From: Branchiostoma floridae
Lineage: Eukaryota; Chordata; Leptocardii; Amphioxiformes; Branchiostomatidae
Length of the DNA: 63,500 bases
Assembly: GCF_000003815.2 (NCBI RefSeq)
Contig: NC_049980.1
Coordinates: 23,940,007-24,003,506, forward strand
Direction: 5' to 3'
Numbering within the stretch: position 1 is the stretch's first letter; each line of letters begins with the position of its first letter. Positions 48,101 through 61,605 of the stretch are shown here, in pieces. Position numbers and translations under genes: made by a program. The notes beneath the pieces are model-generated. The model searched no databases. It saw only the letters and a program-made list of their open reading frames with translations, and was not told the DNA's origin.

Positions 48101-50802
48101 TTTCGTATTCAATAACGCAAACTCGACATTTCGATCAGCGCACAATCTAGTACATGCGTGACAAATCGCTCGGCAGGTGGGCTATAGTCCCCCTCCAGGT
48201 GAGCTTCATCTCTCGTCAGGAGAGAACCTGCCCTTTCTGATTACAAAACTCGGCCAGGCGTGTCCAACAACCACCTGTAGGGAAAGGTGTGTCCGGTCAC
48301 GTCTAGCCACAACCCAAACTTAGTGCACGTCGGCGTGAAGAGTCGATGGACACTCCATTGGACAGTAGACTTGGTGACCTATCAGTGAATACCCCCACAT
48401 AACCTTAATCTATTTAAATGATGACTTTGGCAAAATAGATGTACACTTCTGCAATAAGACAGAGGGGGCGTGATAATGCAATGTTTGCCAAATCCATCAA
48501 AGGAAGAAGCAACGACCGTTATGAACAGTCAGGTGACTACGTGGGGTCCTTATTTGGGTCCAGGCCAAAAGACTCCCTGCCTAGATTAATGTGTTTCTCG
48601 TGTAGGGATCCGATTCTTTGTTTAGGGCTGAAAGTTTCCAAGTGACCCAGACACGGGCAGGGCCTTTTTGTTGGGATCCCGGTCGACAGGCTGTTCTCAA
48701 GACATGGGAAAAACACCGAGACATGGTACAAGGGCGGGAAAGTGTGAGAACTGTACACAGTGAGATTTGAAAGTCGTGTCGACAGAAGAACGAAGCGGGA
48801 TGGATGTTGGATAGTGAGACATGGGAGCGATTGAAGGGTAGATAATGGAAACAGGTGGGGAGATATATTAAAGAGGTGGTCACTTGCTTCACGTTCCGAT
48901 GTGGTGTAACAGAAAGATATTTCCATGTCTCCATCTTCTATGGTAGAAATATGTCAGAACACTGACAAGCACTACAAAAGGCATAGCGAAGAAAGGCGGG
49001 AGGATCTGAGCCAGAATTCCGCAGACGACATGTCCTCTCTTGTCATGGGAAACTGCAAACGTCTCCTTGAAACAAAAGGACAATTCAGACGTTAAAATCG
49101 TCTGCATGCTACTTGGCGGTGGTACTGACGATGTGCTGTGTTCGTGTCGGACCTGCCTAGTAGTCGGCCACGAAGTCGTTCGGTGCATACCTCCAACAAA
49201 GTCCTATACATGTTCTCAGTACCATTTCTGACATGTTCTCTCTACTGACCTTGTCTAAAAGGCTTGATTTCACGCGAGAAGGAAGGGTTCACCTTCTGTT
49301 TGAACGCTGAAACACACGATTTATTGCCTAACAGCTCTAACTACTGTGCGTTTACTCAACTCTTATAACATCGGAAGTGACGGATGGAATTCACTTTTAG
49401 GTGCTAGGTACGAACCTGGGACTACAAAAACAGTACCACTGCAAAATGTCACTATTATTACAGTTTCTTAAGCTCTTAAATAGAGCGCATCTTTCCTGAA
49501 ATCTATGTGGAAATAGCTTGACACTACTGGGAGTGTAGAGCATACAAGATATAAAATGCGAAAAAAATTATTTCCTATAATAGAGTTTAAAAAAAAGTTC
49601 TTTGGCCTGTTCGTATGGCTGATAATGGTTGTTGTTTGACGAATGACACGTGCTATTTCGTCTGACGCATATAACAGATAAGTCTATTCGTCTCCTGGGA
49701 AATACAGGTGTTTTTATTGGCATCGTTTTGCTACGGTTGTGGAAAATGTACAAAAACTTTGCGGTTAACGGTTGCCGCTTGTGCTGTATCAAGATTTCTC
49801 ACCAACGGAGCACGACTGGAATTCATTCCGAGAAAGCTATCTAAGCTTTGCTGATGAAACAAACGTATTAAAACAAACTTTGGAGATACTTTGTTGCAGC
49901 ATTTTCGGCATTCTTGGTTTAGCGGCAAAGATAAACGTCTTTGTACGCTCGGGTGCTGCAGAATGGGCTGCACGGGCCCCGGCCTTGCACGGACAGTTGC
50001 AGCCAGGCCGTGTAAACCTGACACACAGCTGTAGTGGCCAACACGGCCGGAACAATGTAACAAAATGTAGCGCGCTTGTTTGGTAGTTGCATGTAACAAC
50101 TTCGCGCAAATCCTGCACGCTTGGTGTGCTGGAACTACGGGAGGGCCCCGTGACGGGACCGGCGAGTTTTAGCGTGTTTTTGGTCGGGGTTCCCTTGCTT
50201 GGGTTTAGCGTTGTGGGGTTACACGGTACTATGCCCAGTACCGTACTGTAACAGGTCTTTAATCTACGGGGATTTATCTAAGGTTACAGTAAGGAAGATA
50301 GGTTCAGCGTTTGGCGGAGATACGTACAAATGAAGTCGGACACAACCAAGACGCCCTGTAAGCTGTTAAGTTATGAACTTGAAACTCATTATTGCCAAGT
50401 TCAAAGGCAAGTCAACTAATGCTTCGATTCATGTATTACGCAAGAAAACATGCACCTTGCATACAAAACCATAGTAGAATACAGTATAAGACTTTCCATT
50501 TTTGTTTTGTTTTATCAACTTCTGATTCCATACAGCAATGCATAATTTTGACAACCTTTCCTCACAAAGGCTCATACACATTAATTAGTCTTTGCCAAGG
50601 GGAGTTTGGCCACCATAAGCTTTCATTGGCCGGCACGGGGAGAGGGATGTGAGTTCCCAAAGACTGATTCACTTTGTCATTATTCACCCACTTTTTTACC
50701 GATTTCTACCTTCTTTATCCCTGAAGGCCTGGTGGAGGCTACATGCACAGCGCGCATGTATTCATCGCTTTGACCACCAACCGGCGGTGCCTCAATACCG
50801 TA
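42176..50802. other. no gene recognised, CpG-normal
   Basis: No secure exon. A YY1-like ATATGGCGG lies near 46,896, and a 75-codon plus-strand frame (ACAATGG start at 47,013, begins MAVPTPARHENTH) follows about 115 bases later. A plus-strand frame at 47,484 starts with a hydrophobic stretch. AATAAA occurs near 42,685. Frames at 48,537-48,934 and 49,731-50,118 are open in several registers at once, which reflects low stop density. Confidence 0.3.
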
Positions 50803-50987
50803 CTCGGCTCCGGCTTTTAAAAGTGTTTTTAGGCGTTTTTGTCGGGTTTTCTATTTTGTCCCGCTTTCATTATGCCCGGCTATAGATGCTTCCGTGTGAC
50901 TGCAGAGGTTTGGCCGGCGGACATAAAGGAATCGGCACAATATACTAGCCCAATTAACAAAAACGCCTAAAAACAGCCGGAGCCGAG
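50803..50987. repeat. foldback inverted repeat
   Basis: The left arm (50,803-50,841) reads CTCGGCTCCGGCT then TTTTTAGGCGTTTTTG, with a 9-base insertion between. The right arm (50,958-50,987) is its complement without the insertion. The loop is about 115 bp. It could be a foldback element or a small MITE; no target duplication is evident. Confidence 0.8.
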
Positions 50988-52457
50988 CCTCTACTTTGAG
51001 AGCATCAATGCTTCGCCGGTGTGCTTCTTATATTGTCAGTTTTTGCCAATTACGGACCATTTTTTGATCTGCGGCTCGTAGGTAGGAAAACGGCAGCAAT
51101 CAGTGAAAACGTACGTCGCCAGCATCACTGATAAGACGGCAATATCAAACGCCTGCCCGCAAAACAAGTTCTCAGGGCTAAACTCATGCGTACTATGCGT
51201 CAGTTCTAGCCACCACTGAAGGCAGACAGTAGTCAGTTCGTTAAGACATTTCTTAACTTATCATCTGTGCTATCTGCAATAAGGAACATTAGTCACTATG
51301 GTCCATGCTTAAAAATCGCGAACGTTGTACAAAGGACCCGTCAAAGGGACTCTCTCAAACAGACAGAATGGCTCATCACCTCCACTTTACATCGCAAGGA
51401 TCACTTTCTTGATGTCTACCCTGTCTGCAAATCCTTATCTTGGTAGGTTGTCACTACTACTACTAGTAGTCGGCTACAAGAGCGACAATTCATTGCTGCA
51501 GTGAGGTCAATAAAGAATGCTTTCATTTTCTAGAACTTAGATGGCAACACTCTAACTTTAGCGGTTCATCTGGGTTATTTAGCGATAAGAAAACACACTC
51601 AATCTTATACGCGTATAGAAAGAAAAGTCAAATGGATGAACTGGTCGCTTCACTCCATTTCCCGCTGGAGAATTTTTGCGGGCTGACGACAGCCCGGGCA
51701 GAGGATGTGGTGCGGGACCATTTCACGCGCGGCCGGCGGAAAACCACGGCGTGATGAGGCGACCCGTGGGCAGGGATGGGGCCCTGGAATGTCCTCATCA
51801 CTGATGCTTTCAGCTACATCATAGGGACAGTTCACTATTAGGTCTACACTTTCAGTTGACATGTAATCATGGGGATAGTAAACAGTAGCAAGGTCTGTGC
51901 ATTGGAAGTGAGGTTTTGTGCTTTATTACTCATACTAGTATTCTAATCCGATAATATTCATATAGTTCAGGCACCGTATTGATATGTTGGATATCATTTT
52001 CTCATCAATTCTTACACCAGTACTTTCCTATCGATTGTTGGTTTATGGGATGAAAGCTCACATCTAACCTATCATCATGGGCACCCTGTTATCCAGTATG
52101 TTATATAGCCAGGAGGGAAGCTAGCCACGCTGGCTAGCATCCTCATGAGTTTCCAGGCTACTGTATCCACCCGTATCATCATCTCGTGTGGGAGTGAGCC
52201 TGAACTGACGAGGTTGGTACCCGTGCTAATACGTAGGGTGTCAGACTCTGGACTCTAGCGCTGTTTATCTATAAACCATTGATATGTTCCTCCTGGAGAC
52301 CTGTCCGTCTCTCCCCCTGCCCCCCTCCCCACCTCTGCGGGAGAGGACGGACAGGATTAGCCCAGCCGCCCGTGTCTTCTCCACACAGGCGTGTCTTCTC
52401 AGGTAATGTTGGCTGGACAGAGGTGCTGAATGATGGGCTATCTTCACGACAGCGATG
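50988..52457. other. no gene recognised
   Basis: Only small features: TACTACTAC repeats at about 51,452 and a short palindrome, GCTAGCCA-CGC-TGGCTAGC, at about 52,116. Confidence 0.35.
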
Positions 52458-52536
52458 AGGTGAGTGGACAGATGACTAACTACCTGCTGTTCACCAAGGT
52501 ATGACGGACCAACTACGGGAAACTGTCCACTCACCT
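52458..52536. repeat. perfect 14-bp inverted repeat with donor motif
   Basis: AGGTGAGTGGACAG (52,458-52,471) is perfectly complementary to CTGTCCACTCACCT (52,523-52,536), with a 51-base loop. Each arm contains a GAGG/AGGTGAGT-like donor, so both strands show the same donor-like sequence. Confidence 0.85.
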
Positions 52537-55500
52537 AACTAGCAGATCACCTTAAGTCAGTGATGGGTTGACTTTATTTTGATCCACCCATTCCTCCAGG
52601 GGTCAGAATAAACGATCACTTCAAAAACAATACAATGTCATCATCATGCATCATTTAGATGCAACAGTCTTAGTTAGTCATAAAGTTTCAGTGAATAATA
52701 TCAGAAGCGGTAACGGCAGTACACAGTGGCAGATAGCGATGTCCTTGAAAGCCAAGAAAGTTAAGGCAACTTAAAGAAGAAAAGTCGGCTCTTTCCGTCA
52801 GCGCCCGCATGTGCCGTGGGTCTGTTGTAGGAGGCTCCATCCCGGAAACCTCACGAAGTCACGTTCCGACTTGATCGGCGTCACGCGCCCCGCCACACGC
52901 CCGGACCTCTCCCCGCGCTCCGACACTAACTAACGTCCGATCAAAGTCCTGCGCAATCTCCCATCATCTTAAGTAAATGGAAATCACTTCAGAGTCCTCC
53001 CTGCCCACTCCTGTTCTCACGGACGCCTGCATTCCTCGGCGGTGTGGTCCTGAGCGTTGGTATGGCGACGCCCTGCGAATCTTAGTTTTGTGCCTGGTAG
53101 TGGCCATGTACGTGTGCTTATGTGGTCTTAGTGCGTGTGTCAGTTGTAACTGTAGTAGATACTTATCAAGTATGATCGCCACACAAACAGAAAATGAGAA
53201 AGAAAGAAATAGAAAGAATGAAAGAAAGGAATAGAAAGAAAGTAAGTGAGTAAGAAAAACGATGGATAGAGGAAGAGAATTCGAAAATTGAGCCTATCAA
53301 AAGAAGAAAGAGAGCTTGGAGGATCGGCCGACAGGGAGGGAATTCCTGACAGACAGAGACTACACGGTTTCTGGCATCACCGGTAGCCATGCGCGTTTCT
53401 TCCCCTGTGGTGCGCACCTTTCTGACCCTGTCTCCTCATTCCTGTCCTTCAATGTCAATTTCTTCCGTCCTCTTTGACCGAACTATTTGCTTGTTTAATT
53501 GCCGGGCACCCCGCTCGCCAGTCCCGTGTTTTCTCTCCCCATCCCACCCTTAACAGTGTCACCGCTCGCCGACCTGTGCGTGCCGTCTGTGAGTCAACTG
53601 TGCGTCAGTGCTGTTCCCACGGAAGCGCACATTTGTGACATTCCTGTCGACGGGCACACAGGTTGATTTTGGCGACCTTCCATGCTTTTCGCGAATGTCA
53701 AACTTTCTGAAGGAAACCACCTCATCTGTGTAGACCATCCTACTTAAATTGGCTTGGTATTGAAGCAATTGAATTTGAAAGTCAGTTTACTGAAATACTT
53801 GCCATTAAATGTTTGCAGCTTCCTCATTAAGTTCTCTGTAGAGTTAGCTGAAAACGTGTGTGTGTGTATGCGCTGCGGTATCATGAATTGTAAAAATACC
53901 CTTTGGCTTCGTCGGTCTCCTTCACATAGATGATGATTTATCAGTGTACTAAAGTTACCGCTTCGTCGCTGTTCTGCGCAATTCTTGACTCCTGCGCATT
54001 GCGTCTTGAGGAAATGCCTGAAAATGTTGGGAAATGTTCCAAACAGGAAGGGACATAGATTTTTGTTGCTATTTCCCGCCACTCTAATGTACCCAAAACA
54101 TTCTAGACAAACAGGCGCCCAGGTGGTGACTGAGGCTGCAACTTTCCCACAACACACGTGGGACGGTGGTCTCCACATGCTGACGTCAGCTAGTCAACAC
54201 CTTGTACATACAGGAATCGTTGACTAGGCTGGTGGAATCCCAACTAGAACAACAAATGTCGTGGTTTATCTCCCAGAGGCCGCATGCAAGGCAGTCCATG
54301 ATAACAAGTTGGACATCAACAATTTGTTTGGCAAGAAAAACGAGGAAAAGCTGTCTAGACGAGTCTTCCGTACAGCTAGCAAAAAAGAAACGCCATTAAT
54401 TGGCAATAAGGCACTAAAGACAGAAGGTCAGGGACAGATACTAGAAATGACAAGTCTGAAAGACGAATTATGAGAAGTCCTAGATTGGAGCCGACGCTTC
54501 ATATCATGTACATCAATACACCTGTAACAGTCGGTAGTGACAAACCTCTGCTTATTTTCTTCTGATCATTGTACACAAAAAGAGACAACGTAAACCATTC
54601 CTTAATCAAAAAGACGCAGCAGTTAATCAACTTAATCTACATGAAACCTCCTTGAATGTTATCTCTCTCCAGTAAAACACTTGTAGGAAGGACAGAGGAT
54701 TTGTTGTGCGGCGGTAAGAAAATATTTGCCCGGTGGCTTACGTAACGTGTTGAAAGAAGTATTTCATGAAATGAGTGATGTTTGCATGGCGCTTTCTTTC
54801 TTTTGTCGGCCCGCTTCAAGGACTTAAGACTTCAAAGTTCGGCATATCATCAAAAAGAGATTAAACAATATAATAATACCCAACCTTTTTCCATCATCAT
54901 GATATGCGCATCGTACAAAGAGGAAATAACATCTTTAAACATATTTTTCATCTCTGCCTATGTAACCATATCATGCGAAGATTTAATTCGGCTCGGCTCT
55001 AACTTGGACGGATTTTCAATCTGTATTGGTCAAATTGCAGATGCCCTAATATCCAATCTCAGTTCTTTAACATGCGTGATTGAACATTTGTCTTCTGTGA
55101 ACACACTGAGCTAGGGCTAAGCGTACGTGTGCCTAACCTTCGGTTAAAAAAGGCCCCTCTATCAGAAAGATTACGTCAGTACGTGCGTGAGAAAATAAGA
55201 CCTCTCGCTTTGAGTAAACACCCAAATCTTGTTCTATTGTTTTTCTTCGGATAACCGAAGTTTGTTCAAAGCCGCATAGCGTTTCCGACAAGGATCACTG
55301 CGTGCACGTCTGGCCCTTTCAAAAGGCAGAAGTGTTGTTCTTTTGATAGTGCAGTTTGCAGAGGGACCTGCTTCCCGTATTGTGTGGACCACGGGCGGTC
55401 CACCTTTTCTGCGCCACGGAAAGATGGTTCCATCTCTTCCGTACAGTTCACAAGTGAAGCGTTGTTGTATCTACAAACCCCAGCGTCTAAATGATCAATA

Positions 55501-56268
55501 CCAACATTTAATGATGGAAATAAGTAAGCTTAGATGAACTTTCATCTTTCCTTTTGTATGTATTTACATACTAGTGCGTTATACCTTTCGGTTTTATGAT
55601 GATGACACTTACAATAAGTTACATCGTAAGGAAGACTTCCTTTATAAACCAGTCTTCACGTAAGTAGTTATTTTCTAATACTATTCTACATAGTGAGCAT
55701 ATGCTTTCCGGTTCAGGTGGCACATTTGCACTGTACTCCTTACGCCTTGAGTGTTGACAGACTAGACCGTCAGAAGATGATAAGCTCAATCAAATGACCT
55801 GTCATCAGGACAGTTTTGATTGCCAGTCTACCTTGCCGCCGCCAGACATCAAAGGCGGCACACCTGAAGGGGAAGGTAGGCAGCGGCAAACGTCAGAGAA
55901 CTCGTGGCGCAAAAGAATTGCAAAAAGATGAGGGGCCAGTCATACCACAGTAAGGGATATAAATAAAGCTAAATCACCTTCACTGTTCACCCATGTACTG
56001 CTTGAAACATAATGGAGGGGCGAGAGAAAATATTAATACATACCTATAGAGTGCAAAAAAATATCTAAGAAAAAAATGAAAACTGCAGCGCAGCAAATTT
56101 GTAGCAGGACAGAGTTGATTAAAATCAACTCTGATCAACCCATCTAGTGGTTGTATGTAATAACTTATCTGTCTCACTGTGTAGTATGCTGTAACTTTTC
56201 ATTGACCACATCGACCACCGGCGGATTGTTCTTGAATTACTAGAACATGTAGCAACCGGGCTGAAGTT
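52537..56268. other. no gene recognised, CpG-normal
   Basis: Intergenic-looking DNA containing the GAAA-rich tract at 53,192-53,256. Several 60-140 codon frames lack other support. Confidence 0.35.
53192..53256 (+). repeat. imperfect (GAAA)n microsatellite
   Basis: AGAAAGAAAGAAAT-type repeats with AATAG and AATG interruptions. Confidence 0.85.
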
Positions 56269-56319
56269 AGCAGCCCATTTAGCAGCCGATTTTAGCAGCC
56301 GATTTTAGCAGCCGATTTT
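56269..56319. repeat. 13-bp repeats at satellite border, inverted
   Basis: Three exact AGCAGCCGATTTT units (56,281-56,319) after a degenerate one (56,269-56,280). They are the reverse complement of AAAATCGGCTGCT, which opens each unit of the adjoining array. A diverged copy follows at about 56,336. Confidence 0.9.
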
Positions 56320-56550
56320 GACCTAGAGGAAAGGTAGCATCCGATTCGACTACAAGTATTTTTATTTTTTTTTTACGATTTAGCCCAATTGAACACATTT
56401 TTCAACGTTAGCGTTGACAAAAGTTATAAAATAGTATTTTTCCAACAATTTGAGTTTGTTATCGTTAAGTTGCAATTCTTAGTTTAGCAAATAACAGCAA
56501 AATAAAAAAAACTCCAGCAGCGACACCTACCGGAGTGAGTGTACTTACGT
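56320..56550. other. AT-rich spacer between inverted satellite ends
   Basis: 231 bases unlike the satellite unit, bounded by inverted copies of the AAAATCGGCTGCT motif. No ORF or RNA recognised. Confidence 0.5.
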
Positions 56551-59494
56551 AAAATCGGCTGCTATACGGCTTGTAGAGCGATATGCTACTTATCTAAACG
56601 TGGCCCGTGAACTTGTGAGGCCAATTTAGATAAATTATACCCTAAATACCCTAACGTATTCAATACAAGTATCAAATCTTGCGGGCCGGGTTTAATTAAT
56701 GAACTAGAGTGGAACTAACTGATAGGAAATACGCAAGCAAGGGGGGGGGGGGCATAAAATCGGCTGCTACACTGCTTGTAGAGCAATCTGCTGCTTATCT
56801 AAACGTTGCCCGTGACCTTGTAAGTGCAATTTAGATAACTCATACCCTAACGTATTCAATACAAGTGTCAGATCTCACGGGCCGGATTTAATTAATGAAC
56901 AAGGGGGGAGCTAACTGATAGGAAATACGTAACCAGGGGGGGGGGGCGTAAAATCGGCTGCTAAACTGCTTGTATTGCAATCTGCTGCTTATCTAAACGT
57001 GGCCCGTGAACTTGTAAGTGTAATTTAGATAGCTTATACCCTAACGTATTCAATACAAGTATCGAAATTTACGGGCCAGATTTAATTAATGAACTAATTG
57101 AGTTGAAGCTGTAATTCTATACTGAGCCAAGAGAGCACAAAATCGGCTGCTAAACTGCTTGTAGAGCAATCTGCTACTTATCTAAACGTTGCCCGTGAAC
57201 TTGTAAGTGCAATTTAGATAGCTTATACCCTAACATATTCAATACAGGTATCAAATCTTACGGGCCGGATTTTATTGAAGAACTAGAGGGGAACTAACTG
57301 ATAGGACATATGCAAGCAGGGGGGGGGGGGATCGGCTGCTACACTGCTTGTAGTGCAATCTGCCGCTTATCTAAACGTTGCCCGTGAACTTGTAAGTGCA
57401 ATTTAGATAGGTTATACCCTAACGTATTCAATACAAGTATCGAAACTTACGGGCCGGATTTCAATAATGAAGTAGAGCGATCTAATTGATAAGAAATCGG
57501 CAAGCATAGGGGGCGCTAAAATCGGCTGCTATACGGCTTGTAGAGCAATCTGCTGCTTATCTAAACGTTGCCCGTGAACTTGTAAGTGTAATTTAAATAG
57601 CTTATACCCTAACGTATTCAATACAAGTATCAAATCTTACTAACTGATAGGACATACGCAAGCAGAGGGGGGGCGTAAAATCGGCTGCTATATGGCTTGT
57701 ATTGCAATCTGCTGCTTATCTAAACGTAGCCCGTGAACTTGTAAGTGTAATTTGTAACGTATTGAATACAAGTATCAAATCTTACGGGCCGTATTTCATT
57801 TATGAACTAGAGGGGAACTAATTGAGTTAAAGCAGTTTGCGCACTGGGCTAAGGGGTCGAAAAAAAGCGACTACTGAACGGCTTGTGGAGCAATCTGCTA
57901 CTTATTTAAATGTGGCCTGTGAACTTTGAAGACGAATTTAGATAGCGTATACCGTAACACATCCAATACAAGTTTCAAATCTTACGGGCCGGATTCAATT
58001 AATAAACTAGAGGGGAACTAATTAATAGGAAATCAACAAGCAAAGGGGGTGCTAAAATCGGCTGCTATACGGCTTGTAGAGCAATCTGCTACTTATCTAA
58101 ACGTTGCCCGTGAACTTGTAAGTGCAATTTAGATAGCTTATACCCTAACGTACTCAATACAAGTATCGAAACTTACGGGCCGGATTTAATTAATGAACTA
58201 ATTGAGTTGAACCAGTTTCTACACTGAGCCAAGGGAGCGCAAAAATCGGCTTCTAAACTGCTTGTAGAGCAATGTGCTACTTATCTAAACGCGACCCGTG
58301 AACTTGTAAGTGCAATTAAGATAGCTTATACCCTAACGTATTCAATACAAGTATCGAAACTTACGGGCCGGATTTCATTAATGAACTTGACCGATCTAAT
58401 TGATAAGAAATCGGCAAGCATGTAGGGGGGGGGGCGTTAAAATCGGCTGCTATACGGCTTGTAGAGCAATCTGCTACTTATCTAAACGTTGCCCGTGAAC
58501 TTGTAAGTGCAATTTAAATAGCTTATACCCTAACATATTCAATACAAGTATCAAATCTTACGGGCCGGATTTAAATAATGAACTAGAGGGGAACTATCTG
58601 ATAGGATATACGCAAGCATGGGTGGTGGGCGTAAAATCGGCTGCTAAACTGCTTGTAGAGCAATCTGCCGCTTATCTAAACGTAGCCCGTGAACTTGTAA
58701 GTGTAAATTAGATAGCTAATACCCTAACGTATTCAATACAAGAATCGAAACTTGCGGGCAGGATTTGATTAATGAACTAATTGAGTTGAAGCAGTTTCTA
58801 CACTGAGCCAAGAGAGCGCAAAATCTGCTGCTAAACTGCTTGTAGAGCAATCTACTGCTTATCTAAACGTTGCCCGTGAACTTGTAAGTGCAATTTAAAT
58901 AGCTTATACCCTAACATATTAAATACAAGTATCAAATCTTACGGGCCTATTTAATAAATGAACTAGAGGGGAACTAACTGATGGGACATACGCAAGCAAA
59001 GGGGGGGGGGTGCTGAAATCGGCTGCTACACTGCTTGTAAAGCACTCTGCCGCTTATCTTAACGTTGCCCGTGAACTTGTAAGTGCAATTTAGATAGCTT
59101 ATACCCTAACGTATTCAATACAAGTATCGAAACTTACGGGCCGGATTTAATCAATGAACTAGAGCGATCTAATTGATAAGAAATCGGCAAGCATAGGGAG
59201 CGCTAAAATCGGCTGCTATACGGCTTGTAGGGCAATCTGCTACTTATCTAAACGTTGCCCGTGAACTTGTAAGTGCAATTTAGATAGCTTATACCCTAAC
59301 GTATTCAATACAAGTGTCAGATCTCACGGGCCGGATTTAATTAATGAACAAGAGGGGAACTAACTGATAGGAAATACGTAACCAAAGGGGGGTGGGCGTA
59401 AAATCGGCTGCTACAGCTGCTTGTATTGCAATCTGCTGCTTATCTAAACGTGGCCTTCGTGAAGCTCGAACCGTTGGAAGAACGATAGCTTATA

Positions 59495-59782
59495 NNNNNN
59501 NNNNNNNNNNNNNNNNNNNNNNNNNNNNNNNNNNNNNNNNNNNNNNNNNNNNNNNNNNNNNNNNNNNNNNNNNNNNNNNNNNNNNNNNNNNNNNNNNNNN
59601 NNNNNNNNNNNNNNNNNNNNNNNNNNNNNNNNNNNNNNNNNNNNNNNNNNNNNNNNNNNNNNNNNNNNNNNNNNNNNNNNNNNNNNNNNNNNNNNNNNNN
59701 NNNNNNNNNNNNNNNNNNNNNNNNNNNNNNNNNNNNNNNNNNNNNNNNNNNNNNNNNNNNNNNNNNNNNNNNNNNNNNNNNN
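59495..59782. other. assembly gap in satellite
   Basis: 288 N. The 40 bases just before it (CCTTCGTGAAGCTCGAACCG and on) depart from every other unit and may be a poor read or chimera. Confidence 0.98.
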
Positions 59783-60718
59783 TGCTATACGGCTTGTAGA
59801 GCAATCTGCTGCTTATCTAAACGTGGCCCGTGAACTTGTAAGTGTAATTTAGATAGCTTATACCCTAACGTATTCAATACAAGAATCGAAACTTGCGGGT
59901 CGGATTTGATTAATGAACTAATTGAGTTGAAGCAGTTTCTACACTGAGCCAAGAGAGCGCAAAAATCAGCTGCTAAACTGCTTGTAGAGCAATCTGCTTC
60001 TTATCTAAACGTGGCCCGTGAACTTATAAGTGCTATTTGGATAGCTTATACCCTAACATATTCAATACAAGTATCAAATCTTACGGGCCGGATTTTATTA
60101 ATGAACTAGAGGGGAACTAACTGATAGGACATACGCAAGCAGAGGGGGGGGGGGCGTAAAATCGGCTGCTATATGGCTTGTATTGCAATCTGCTGCTTAT
60201 CTAAACGTGGCCCGTGAACTTGTAAGTGCAATTTAGATAGCTTATACCCTAACGTGTTCAATACAAGTATCAAATCTTACGGGCCGGATTTAAATAATGA
60301 ACTAGAGGGGAACTAACTGATAGGATATACGCAAGCATGGGTGGTGGGCGTAAAATCGGCTGCTAAACTGCTTGTAGAGCAATCTGCCGCTTATCTAAAC
60401 GTAGCCCGTGAACTTGTAAGTGCAATTCAGATAGCTTATACCCTAACGTATTCAATACAAGTATCAAATCTTACGGGCCGGATTTAATTAATGAACTAGA
60501 GGGGAACTAACTGATGGGACATACGCAAGCAAAGGGGGCGCTAAAATCGGCTGCTATACTGCTTGTAGAGCAATCTGCTACTTATCTAAACGTTGCCCGT
60601 GAACTTGTAAGTGCAATTTAAATAGCTTATACCCTAACGTATTCAATACAAGTATCAAATCTTACGGGCCGGATTTAATTAATAGACTAGAGGGGAACTA
60701 ACTGATAGGACATACGCA

Positions 60719-60818
60719 NNNNNNNNNNNNNNNNNNNNNNNNNNNNNNNNNNNNNNNNNNNNNNNNNNNNNNNNNNNNNNNNNNNNNNNNNNNNNNNNNN
60801 NNNNNNNNNNNNNNNNNN
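60719..60818. other. assembly gap in satellite
   Basis: Exactly 100 N, a placeholder size. The true length is unknown. Confidence 0.98.
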
Positions 60819-61605
60819 GCAGAGGGGGGGGGCGAAAATCAAATCGGCTGCTATATGGCTTTTATTGCAATCTGCCGCTTATCTAACGTTGCTCGTAAAC
60901 TTGTAAGTGCAATTTAGATAGCTTATATCCTAACGTATTCTATACAAGAATCGAAACTTGCGGGCCGGATTTGATTAATGAACCAATTGAGTTGAAGCAG
61001 TTTCTACACTGAGCCAAGAGAGCGCAAAATCTGCTGCTAAACTGCTTGTAGAGCAATCTACTGCTTATCTAAACGTTGCCCGTGAGCTTGTAAGTGCAAT
61101 TTAGATAGCTTATACCCTAACGTATTCAATACAAGTATCAAATCTTACGGGCCGGATTTAATTAATGAACTAGAGGGGAACTAACTGATGGGACATACGC
61201 AAGCAGAGGGGAGGGGGCGTAAATCGGCTGCTATACTGCTTGTATTGCAATCTGCTGCTTATCTAAACGTGGCCCGTGAACTTGTAAGTGTAATTTAGAT
61301 AGCTTATACCCTAACGTTCTTAATACAAGTATCGAAACTTACGGACGAATTTAATTAATGAACTAATTGAGTTGAAGCAGTAATTCTACCCTGAGCCAAG
61401 AGAGCGCAAAATCGGCTGCTAAACTGCTTGTAGAGCAATCTGCTACTTATCTAAACGTGGCCCGTGAACTTTTAAGTGTAATTTAGTTACCTTATACCCT
61501 AACGTATTCAATACAAGTATCAAATCTTACGGGCCGTATTTCATTTATGAACTAGAGGGGAACTAATTGAGTTAAAGCAGTTTGCGCACTGGGCTAAGGG
61601 GTCGA

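Larger units (their letters stand above)
56551..61605 (+). repeat. satellite array, about 190-bp unit, forward
   Basis: About 25 units start with AAAATCGGCTGCT at 56,551, 56,756, 56,950, 57,139 and onward to 61,408. Spacing is mostly 186-197 bp (extremes 159 and 205). The core, about 135 bp, includes CTTATCTAAACGT, CCCGTGAACTTGTAAGTG, ATACCCTAACGTATTCAATA and CTTACGGGCCGGATTTAATT. Within it GGCCCGTGAAC and an AAACTTACGGGCC-type end form an imperfect inverted pair about 100 bp apart. Spacers of about 55 bp come in classes. A has GAGGGGAACTAACTGATAGG and a G run of up to 12. B has TTGAGTTGAAGCAG and CACTGAGCCAAGAGAGCGC. C has GCGATCTAATTGATAAGAAA. No coding frame. Confidence 0.97.

Noticed and set aside
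48537-48934. Two overlapping minus-strand ORFs of 117 and 129 codons
   Set aside because: Both frames are open over the same pyrimidine-rich DNA, with no splice sites or domain. Low stop density explains them.
49731-50118. Three overlapping ORFs (93-122 codons) on both strands
   Set aside because: Open in several registers at once in GC-rich DNA. The plus-strand frame begins with TTG and has no ATG. No recognisable domain.
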